A DNA stretch of 5,390 nt, taken from positions 1 through 5,390 of the forward strand of contig JAABSF010000223.1 of assembly GCA_011390535.1 (NCBI GenBank), given 5' to 3'. This DNA is from Deltaproteobacteria bacterium (GTDB taxonomy: Bacteria; Myxococcota_A; Polyangia; HGW-17; SLPX01). Shown here piece after piece: positions 1-4,794 of the stretch. The notes under the pieces are model-generated. The model was given only the letters and a program-made list of their open reading frames with translations, ran no database searches and was not told the DNA's origin. The position numbers and the translations under genes were made by a program. Numbering within the stretch: the first letter of the stretch is position 1; each line of letters begins with the position of its first letter.

Positions 1-177
1 GAGACTATGACAAGTTTAGCCATTGTTTGAGGAGCAAAACCAGGAAATCTTTATTAATGATAACGGCTGACTCAAAAACTCGGTTCCGACAATTTTTGGC
101 CATATGGCACTGTATCCGAAACAGAAATTGAATCAAACTCAAGGATAGGGCACTCTCGGCGTCGTGTAAAGCTCAAA
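1..177. other. Upstream region without a recognisable gene
   Basis: No gene or confident sigma-70 promoter was recognised here. A plus-strand frame is open from base 3 to a TGA at 129-131 (42 codons), and another ends with TGA at 28-30. Either could be the tail of a gene lying to the left, but both are short enough to be chance. A perfect 10-base palindrome, GCCATATGGC, sits at 99-108 just after a run of five T. It has no loop and no following T tract in the plus direction, so it is not a convincing terminator. The promoter of the lipoprotein gene should lie here or further left. Confidence 0.4.
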
Positions 178-210
178 ATGAGGTTTTTAATGAAAGAAGT
201 AGTTGAAACT

Positions 211-2097
211 ATGAAAACATGTCGATGGGTGTGGGTATGCTCTTTTTTATGCATAATTTTTTCCGGATGTTATAGCGATGAAGAGATAAAGAGCGGTGAC
301 AATGAACCCAAGATCGTAGCATTAGTGGAAGTGGATACACCTAGAGGGCTCATAGAGGGTCTTTTGGGTTTGACAGCGAAGACACAGCCGTCTCTTTCGT
401 GGATGGAGCCAAAGGTTCTGTCTGGGATGGCTTTTGAGTTAATAAAGTCAAACTTTCCAGTTTTAGAGCACCTGAATCTGGATTTGCCTTATTGGTTCGG
501 AATACTCAAAGGGGAAAAAGCAGGAGGCTGTTTTTTTGGGGTGATCCCGGTTAATAACGGTCTAGGTGGAGGCAAAGCTTTGATGGATTTCTTATTTGAA
601 GAAAAAGCCGTAAAAGCAGGGGACAAAGTTCATGTAACTAAAGATAAGAAGAAAATCTGGTGGAGAGTAGCAGATGGATATCTTCTTACGAGCAGCAAGA
701 GAGAGTTTCTTGAACTACTTGAAGGATCGGTATTACAGAAGCTGAAGGCTAGAAATGAGGGGTCACCGGAAAAAATGATAACAGCTGAAATCTGGCCGGC
801 CAGAGCTGCAGATGCATGGGGATTAGAAGTTGAAGAGATTTTCTCAATGATAGCTGTTTTTTGGAGACTATCATTTTTATCGGCCAGAATTAGGGTAGAA
901 GATAACCTGTTATCACATTTGGAACTAATGCTTAGAGGGGTTTTGGATAGAAAGCTCTCAAGATATGCTAAGTTGGCTGGTGATATTGAAGTGTTGGGGT
1001 TCCAGATTACTGTTGACGAGGAAAAATTTTTGTTGGAGGGGATGGTTAATCCGTTTCTTGGGAGTAGTTTGGATATGACTATCACTGGTTCCAGAGCCGG
1101 CTCTCCAGTGGGGATAGACTATTTTAAAGAGTCGCCTTTTTTTGTTTTCTCTCATCGCACAAGCTGGAGCTCCCGAGAAAATCAAAAAAGATGTTTTTTA
1201 GAGGATATTGAGGGGTTTTTGAACTCAAGTTTAGTAGATAACGAAAAAGAAGACGATATTAGAACATCTGCCGAACGTTTTCTTGGTGCTTGGTTTGGGG
1301 ATGTTACAGTGGGAGTTCACGGCGTCTCTGCCGATTCAAAGGGTAAAGCAAAGTCTATGTTAGGGGTTACCGGAGTTTTTGAGGTAATTGATGCAGAAGA
1401 GTTGAGGGCCGCCGCTATTCAGCTTTTTAATGTTCTAAGGAGTGTAAAGAGTTTAAGAAATAACAATTCCTTTCATGGATGTTTTCGAGTGGACACAAGA
1501 AATCGTACAAAGGGCGGTTTTTTGATTGACTGGGTTAGTTTTGATTATGACGGTGTCCGTTGTTCTGGTCCGCTTTCTTTGCTATTGACCTGGTTTTTCG
1601 GGAAACCAGCGATTGAGATGGCTACTGCAACAAAAGGTGAAGAGCTTTTATTTACCATTGGAGCACAATCCGAAGAGAGGCTCTTGGACTTGGTTGACAT
1701 GAAAGGCAAACCAATATCCAAGGCCGAAAGAAAACCGGGTGACCTTTTGGAGATCATGGAACGAATTACCGCTGATGGGTGGGTGGCTTTTTCCATCGGT
1801 AGTTTTATTAAGGAAATAAAACTTTTTGGTTTTACGAAGGTACAGCAATGGATTAAGGACGCTGAAGGCCTTACAGGCGGAGGTGGGGTGGTTTTTTCAT
1901 GGGGTACAAGGGAAAGAAAAACTCCCTTTATACAAAAAGGCTCCGGTAGTGAAGCCTTTTTTGTGCTCAGGATAGAGAGTGAAGAGTTGGCGGATCTTTT
2001 TCGTTTATTGACTAGTTCAAGAGGGCTTGATTTATTCGGTGTTATGGGTCGCGCAGGGGATAAAAAAACTCCTAGTCCGCCCTTAGACAAGAAATAG
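211..2097 (+). CDS. Predicted outer-membrane-type lipoprotein of unknown function
   Basis: I do not recognise the family. From the ATG at 211 the protein is 628 residues and begins with a textbook lipoprotein signal: Lys2 and Arg5, a hydrophobic stretch, then lipobox F-S-G-C with the acceptor Cys at residue 20. The residue after Cys is Tyr rather than Asp, so inner-membrane retention is not signalled and an outer-membrane location is inferred. In-frame ATGs at 178 and 190 are alternatives. The 190 start has GAGG at 180-183 with 6-base spacing, the best ribosome site of the three, but gives an atypically acidic n-region; 211 gives the classic signal. The mature part has no further membrane helix and looks like repeated beta/alpha modules, such as the stretch containing YLLTSSKREFLELL and a later one containing LLFTIGAQSEERLLDLV. 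This is reminiscent of large periplasmic DUF3352-like proteins, an impression that is not established. The tail is Lys/Pro-rich. It converges on the J-protein gene with two bases between stops. Confidence 0.85.
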   Translation: MKTCRWVWVCSFLCIIFSGCYSDEEIKSGDNEPKIVALVEVDTPRGLIEGLLGLTAKTQPSLSWMEPKVLSGMAFELIKSNFPVLEHLNLDLPYWFGILKGEKAGGCFFGVIPVNNGLGGGKALMDFLFEEKAVKAGDKVHVTKDKKKIWWRVADGYLLTSSKREFLELLEGSVLQKLKARNEGSPEKMITAEIWPARAADAWGLEVEEIFSMIAVFWRLSFLSARIRVEDNLLSHLELMLRGVLDRKLSRYAKLAGDIEVLGFQITVDEEKFLLEGMVNPFLGSSLDMTITGSRAGSPVGIDYFKESPFFVFSHRTSWSSRENQKRCFLEDIEGFLNSSLVDNEKEDDIRTSAERFLGAWFGDVTVGVHGVSADSKGKAKSMLGVTGVFEVIDAEELRAAAIQLFNVLRSVKSLRNNNSFHGCFRVDTRNRTKGGFLIDWVSFDYDGVRCSGPLSLLLTWFFGKPAIEMATATKGEELLFTIGAQSEERLLDLVDMKGKPISKAERKPGDLLEIMERITADGWVAFSIGSFIKEIKLFGFTKVQQWIKDAEGLTGGGGVVFSWGTRERKTPFIQKGSGSEAFFVLRIESEELADLFRLLTSSRGLDLFGVMGRAGDKKTPSPPLDKK

Positions 2098-2099
2098 TT

Positions 2100-2660
2100 C
2101 TACGTCTGCCATAGTTTCCTCAGTCTTTTGGCATCTTTAAGTTTGCGTTGCAAACGAGACGAATCTGGGTGGGCGGTTAGCGATGTTTCTAAAAGAGACA
2201 CTGCTTGGGTGAACTCTCTCTTTTTCAACAACTCTGAAACTTCTCTTATGAGACCATCTATTTCAGGAGTCATGGCGGGGGTTGTTGCATAAGGATTTTC
2301 TTTCAGGTTAGTTTGATGTTCGTTCCGTTGCATGCGAAGGTCTCCCCGTCTCAATCCACGATCATATAATCTGCGGGATCTCTCTGAAGAGAGAACTTTA
2401 TACCCCTCAGATATCCGTTTATATACTCTGTATATCTTGGTTTTTAGTTCAGCGTCTTTCAATCCGTGGTGGCGGTCTGGATGGAGTTGAACGGCGCGTC
2501 TGTAAAAGGCTTGTTGAATTGCTGAGGTAGATGCGCTGTGGCCAACACCTAGGATTTTGTAATACGAGAGCTGATCCAACTCTGAATCCAACCTCTCAAC
2601 CAGAGGGCGGATCTCTTCTGCCAGATTGTCCTGTGGTTTTTTGGTATCTCTTTGAATCAT
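2100..2660 (-). CDS. J-domain co-chaperone with TPR-like C-terminus
   Basis: A 186-residue cytosolic J-domain protein, expected to stimulate the ATPase of an Hsp70 and deliver substrates to it. The J domain spans about residues 33-102: helix I with YYKILGV, a basic helix II ending in the HPD tripeptide at 60-62, and helix III/IV through YKVLSSERSRRLYDRG. HPD is the family's essential Hsp70-contact motif and is intact. There is no Gly/Phe region, zinc-finger or DnaJ C-terminal domain, so this is a class C (type III) J protein, not DnaJ itself. Residues about 135-182 form an amphipathic helical pair (LLKKREFTQAVSLLETSLTAHPDS) with TPR-like spacing, probably for partner or client binding. The start codon lies inside the Hsp70 stop (ATGA overlap), and AAGG lies seven bases upstream, so translation is probably coupled. 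The partner is almost certainly the adjacent Hsp70. No signal peptide or membrane segment is present. Confidence 0.95.
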   Translation of the reverse strand: MIQRDTKKPQDNLAEEIRPLVERLDSELDQLSYYKILGVGHSASTSAIQQAFYRRAVQLHPDRHHGLKDAELKTKIYRVYKRISEGYKVLSSERSRRLYDRGLRRGDLRMQRNEHQTNLKENPYATTPAMTPEIDGLIREVSELLKKREFTQAVSLLETSLTAHPDSSRLQRKLKDAKRLRKLWQT

Positions 2661-4315
2661 TCATTACCTTTATCTGCAGGTGGTAGTCGTGACTCTATAT
2701 GTTGTTCGTCCCCCTCTTTTGAGCTTTTTTGGAGATCTGGAAGATCTTTCATTAATGCCTCCAAGTCTCTTTCAGTAGGAGCTCCCATTATTTGCATGAA
2801 GGCCGTTTGAATCTTGTCTGTGTCCGGATCTCTGGCTCGCACACTCAGTATACCGTTAGTATCCAGCTCAAAAGACACCTCTATTTTTAGTTCTCCCCTT
2901 AGAGCCGGGCGTAGGTTTGTAAGGGTGAGTTCTCCTATATAAGTGTTATCGTCGAAACGGCGGTGTTGACCCTGACAGACACGGATGCTCACAGAGTCTT
3001 GGTAATCGGCGCTGGTGGAAAAAACGCGGGTCTGCTCAGTGGGAAGCTGTGAATTGCGAGGGATCACCGGCGAAGCGAAACCTCCTACAGTGCCGATACA
3101 TAATGATAAAGGAGTTACATCCAAGAGGAGAGCCAAAGGTCCGGACATGATATGAGATGGCTCTACCAGGGCAGCACCTTGTATGGCTGCTCCAATTGAG
3201 ACTACTTCATCAGGGTTAATTCGGCTTTGAGGTTCTTTTTTAAAGTATTGAGCCACCTCTTTTTTTATAAGAGGTATCTTTGTTGTTCCTCCAACCAAAA
3301 CCACATCGTCTATTTCCTTGGGTTCTATTTGAGCTAGAGCGAAGGCTTCGTCGCAGATCTCAAAGGATCGTTCTACAAGATCAGCCGACAAAAACCCCAA
3401 CCGTTCTCGGGTGAGCTCGTATGTAAAGTCGAGTGGTTTTCCACCCGGACCATAAGCAAGTTCTTCTATTGTTGTGGTATTTTGTTCTTCTTCCGAGAGT
3501 TTGCATTTTATGTTTTCTGCAATCAAACGAAGACGTAACACCGCCATTTCATTATGGCGTATGTCATAATGATGCTTTCTCATGAATGACTCCATGATAT
3601 CATCCATTATTCTTTCGTCGATATCATCTCCCCCCAAGCGAGTGTTTCCTGCTGTGGATAGGACCTCGAATATTTCACCGGATATTTTCAAAATTGTTAC
3701 GTCAAAAGTGCCTCCACCGAAATCATACAATAGTACATGAGATTGCAAATCTTCACCATGCCCATAGGCCAAAGCCGCTGCTGTAGGTTCGTTAATGATT
3801 CTGATTACATCCAAATCAGCAAGCTTGCCTGCAGCCTTGGTTGCCGTCCTCTGGGCCTCATTGAAGTTTGCCGGGACGGTTATTACGGCTTTGGATATCT
3901 CTCTTCCAACTGATTTCTCCGCTAAACTCTTCATGTGTCTGAGTATAAGAGCCGAGACCTGTGTAGGCGTAAGGAAATGGTTCCGTGCTTTGATAAGAAC
4001 TTGTTTGTCGGGACCTTCTGTTATCTGAAAGGGAATTTTTTTAATTTGTCCGGATGCTTTTAATGTGTCGTAATGAAGTCCGATAAATCGCTTTATTGAA
4101 CTTATGGTGTTTTTTGGATCCACCAAGCGTCTTTTTTTTGCAGCGTGGCCGACCAAAACTTTTCCATTTGGGTGAAATGAGACAATTGACGGATGAATTG
4201 ATTTTCCGTTTTGGTCTTTGATAATTCTGATTTTTCCATCTAAATATACCGCGGCTACGGAATTAGATGTTCCGAGATCTATACCGAGGATTATTTCTTT
4301 TTGACTGCTGGTCAT
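2657..4315 (-). CDS. Lid-truncated Hsp70 (DnaK-family) chaperone
   Basis: A 552-residue cytosolic Hsp70 ATPase that should bind and release unfolded polypeptides under J-protein control. The nucleotide-binding domain (about 7-390) has every hallmark: phosphate-1 GIDLGTSNS at 11-19, the catalytic Lys equivalent at K75 in IKRFIG, VPANFNEAQR at 147-156, INEPTAAALAYG at 174-185, GGGTFD at 200-205 (T203 matching E. coli T199) and VGGTTKIP at 341-348. The linker reads LALLLD (394-399) where DnaK has DVLLLD. The beta substrate-binding domain covers about 399-510, with the central pocket Val conserved (V442, matching V436) but the arch pair M404/A429 replaced by V410/S435. Only about 40 residues follow, roughly 90 fewer than in DnaK (about 638), so the helical lid is mostly absent. 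It is therefore not the housekeeping dnaK, and no grpE is adjacent. It is first in an operon with the J gene. GAAGGA lies five bases before the ATG, supporting this start. Confidence 0.97.
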   Translation of the reverse strand: MTSSQKEIILGIDLGTSNSVAAVYLDGKIRIIKDQNGKSIHPSIVSFHPNGKVLVGHAAKKRRLVDPKNTISSIKRFIGLHYDTLKASGQIKKIPFQITEGPDKQVLIKARNHFLTPTQVSALILRHMKSLAEKSVGREISKAVITVPANFNEAQRTATKAAGKLADLDVIRIINEPTAAALAYGHGEDLQSHVLLYDFGGGTFDVTILKISGEIFEVLSTAGNTRLGGDDIDERIMDDIMESFMRKHHYDIRHNEMAVLRLRLIAENIKCKLSEEEQNTTTIEELAYGPGGKPLDFTYELTRERLGFLSADLVERSFEICDEAFALAQIEPKEIDDVVLVGGTTKIPLIKKEVAQYFKKEPQSRINPDEVVSIGAAIQGAALVEPSHIMSGPLALLLDVTPLSLCIGTVGGFASPVIPRNSQLPTEQTRVFSTSADYQDSVSIRVCQGQHRRFDDNTYIGELTLTNLRPALRGELKIEVSFELDTNGILSVRARDPDTDKIQTAFMQIMGAPTERDLEALMKDLPDLQKSSKEGDEQHIESRLPPADKGNE

Positions 4316-4320
4316 TATTA

Positions 4321-4326
4321 TCCTTC
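4321..4326 (-). promoter_or_regulatory. Shine-Dalgarno site of the Hsp70 gene
   Basis: On the minus strand GAAGGA lies five bases upstream of the ATG at 4315-4313, a near-ideal ribosome binding site that fixes the start. The complementary CTTC lies at 4333-4330, so a small CTTC-CTC-GAAG hairpin could cover the site in the mRNA. Confidence 0.75.
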
Positions 4327-4377
4327 GAGGAAGAAACTGTAGTCGATGGGTTTAGCCTTTCGTTGCACACTTATCAG

Positions 4378-4405
4378 AATATAAGCGTTGTCGCTTATTG
4401 GTGAA
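4378..4405 (-). promoter_or_regulatory. Candidate sigma-70-type promoter of the Hsp70/J operon
   Basis: On the minus strand a -35-like TTCACC (plus 4405-4400, four of six matches to consensus) is followed after 16 bases by TATATT (plus 4383-4378, five of six). The predicted transcript would start near 4371, giving a leader of roughly 55 bases before the Hsp70 ATG. The -35 is weak, which would fit a promoter needing an activator. A perfect inverted repeat occupies the spacer and overlaps the -10. This is a prediction from pattern only. Confidence 0.4.
4381..4398. repeat. Perfect inverted repeat ATAAGCG-N4-CGCTTAT
   Basis: Seven-base arms (4381-4387 and 4392-4398) flank a four-base centre, TTGT. 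No T tract follows on either strand, so this is not a terminator. It lies between the -35 and -10 of the predicted Hsp70 promoter and overlaps the -10, the usual place for a repressor operator. A 7-bp repeat of this spacing could still arise by chance in a few hundred bases. Confidence 0.5.
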
Positions 4406-4410
4406 ATACA

Positions 4411-4431
4411 AACAGTTTTGATCTTACTGTT
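4411..4431. repeat. Inverted repeat AACAGT-N9-ACTGTT
   Basis: Perfect six-base arms at 4411-4416 and 4426-4431 with a nine-base spacer. The centre lies near -50 relative to the inferred start of the Hsp70 transcript, just upstream of its -35, where a dimeric activator could bind. The spacing equals that of CIRCE but the arms do not match it. Six-base arms are expected about once by chance in a region this size, so support is weak. Confidence 0.3.
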
Positions 4432-4521
4432 CAGAAGAGCATGTTACAAGAAATGAATTAAGGTTTGTTCCTCAAAATGCACTTATACTTCACATCTCAT
4501 GAGTGGGGCTCCAGGAATGGT

Positions 4522-4546
4522 TTGTTGAGCTTAGGAAGAGAAAAGG
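4522..4546 (+). repeat. Imperfect direct repeat, copy 1
   Basis: TTGTTGAGC followed by TTAGG, a purine run and GAAAAG. The second copy, at 4643-4668, shares TTGTTGAGC, TTAGGA and GAAAAG, with a two-base insertion (CC) and one small deletion. The copies are about 121 bases apart in the same orientation. The purine-rich part resembles a ribosome site, so the likeness may reflect that rather than a true duplication. Confidence 0.35.
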
Positions 4547-4567
4547 CCTTTAGTATGCATGCGATAC

Positions 4568-4597
4568 TTGACTTTGATGCTACAAAAGGTCTATTTT
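4568..4597 (+). promoter_or_regulatory. Candidate promoter for the NfeD-like gene
   Basis: TTGACT (4568-4573, five of six to the -35 consensus) is followed after 18 bases by TATTTT (4592-4597, four of six to the -10). A transcript would begin near 4604 and carry a leader of about 190 bases including the small ORF at 4672. The sequence AGTAT-N7-ATACT (4552-4568) abuts the -35 and could be an operator half-site pair. The -10 is poor, so this is tentative. Confidence 0.3.
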
Positions 4598-4642
4598 CGC
4601 TTTGTTAGAAAGCATGGACGGCTTTCGTTGTAGGTGGTGAGG

Positions 4643-4668
4643 TTGTTGAGCCCTTAGGAGGGAAAAGA
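4643..4668 (+). repeat. Imperfect direct repeat, copy 2
   Basis: This copy matches the repeat at 4522-4546 with two small indels. It contains AGGAGGG (4656-4662), which serves as a strong Shine-Dalgarno sequence for the possible small ORF starting at 4672. Confidence 0.35.
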
Positions 4669-4671
4669 GTG

Positions 4672-4737
4672 ATGAACCGTAGGGGTTGGGTAAGGGTTTT
4701 GTTTGAGGCTGAACTGAAAAGAGCAAAAAACAAATAA
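4672..4737 (+). CDS. Possible 21-residue leader peptide
   Basis: A short ORF starting MNRRGWVRVLF and ending RAKNK, then TAA. What supports it is AGGAGGG at 4656-4662, nine bases before the ATG and the strongest ribosome site in the intergenic region. The peptide is basic with an amphipathic centre and matches nothing I recognise. It would be read from the same transcript as the NfeD-like gene, 57 bases ahead of that start. A weak AT-rich stem (AAAAAG at 4736-4741 with CTTTTT at 4749-4754) follows its stop. The frame is also open upstream to a TAG at 4606-4608, so it could instead be a decayed gene end. It could be a leader peptide, a small protein or chance. Confidence 0.25.
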   Translation: MNRRGWVRVLFEAELKRAKNK

Positions 4738-4779
4738 AAAGAGGCTAGCTTTTTGGAAAATTTGAAGGGGCCTTTTCTC

Positions 4780-4787
4780 AAGGAAGG
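4780..4787 (+). promoter_or_regulatory. Shine-Dalgarno site of the NfeD-like gene
   Basis: AAGGAAGG lies seven bases before the ATG at 4795. It selects this start, which also places a hydrophobic helix directly at the N-terminus, as expected for the family. Confidence 0.7.
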
Positions 4788-4794
4788 TACATAG

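Larger units (their letters stand above)
4316..4794. other. Divergent intergenic region between Hsp70 and NfeD-like genes
   Basis: This stretch of about 480 bases separates the leftward chaperone operon from the rightward membrane-protein gene. It contains a promoter candidate for each side, two inverted repeats near the chaperone promoter, an imperfect direct repeat about 121 bases apart, and a possible 21-codon leader ORF; all are entered separately. I saw no tRNA-like cloverleaf, no CIRCE heat-shock operator (TTAGCACTC-N9-GAGTGCTAA), no sigma-32-type promoter and no strong intrinsic terminator. The length, larger than the other junctions in this window, is consistent with a regulatory region serving both directions. 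Confidence 0.6.

Noticed and set aside
99..108. GCCATATGGC palindrome as an operator or terminator
   Set aside because: Ten-base palindrome with no loop, T tract or linked promoter; may be chance.
72..254. Minus-strand 60-codon frame with a His/Thr-rich start
   Set aside because: It overlaps the signal-peptide region of the lipoprotein gene in antisense and has no recognisable features.
630..1085. Minus-strand open frame of 151 codons
   Set aside because: It lies wholly inside the lipoprotein gene, has low-complexity Ser/Ile/Leu-rich translation and no ribosome site of note; an antisense shadow.
1545..2090. Minus-strand open frame of 181 codons
   Set aside because: Antisense to the lipoprotein C-terminal half, with Ser/Pro/Lys-rich composition typical of shadow frames and no domain features.
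3795..4028. Plus-strand 77-codon frame inside the Hsp70 gene
   Set aside because: Antisense to the conserved ATPase domain, whose coding potential is beyond doubt.
4381..4398. Inverted repeat as an intrinsic terminator
   Set aside because: No T tract follows on either strand and it lies upstream of, not after, the genes.
4411..4431. CIRCE/HrcA heat-shock operator
   Set aside because: The nine-base spacing fits, but the arms (AACAGT/ACTGTT) do not match the CIRCE arms.
4555..4608. 17-codon ORF (MHAILDF...) after AAGG
   Set aside because: Very short, overlaps the candidate promoter and has only a weak ribosome site; most likely chance.
4736..4754. AAAAAG/CTTTTT stem as a terminator
   Set aside because: A six-pair, almost all A-T stem would be unstable, and the T run is part of the stem itself.
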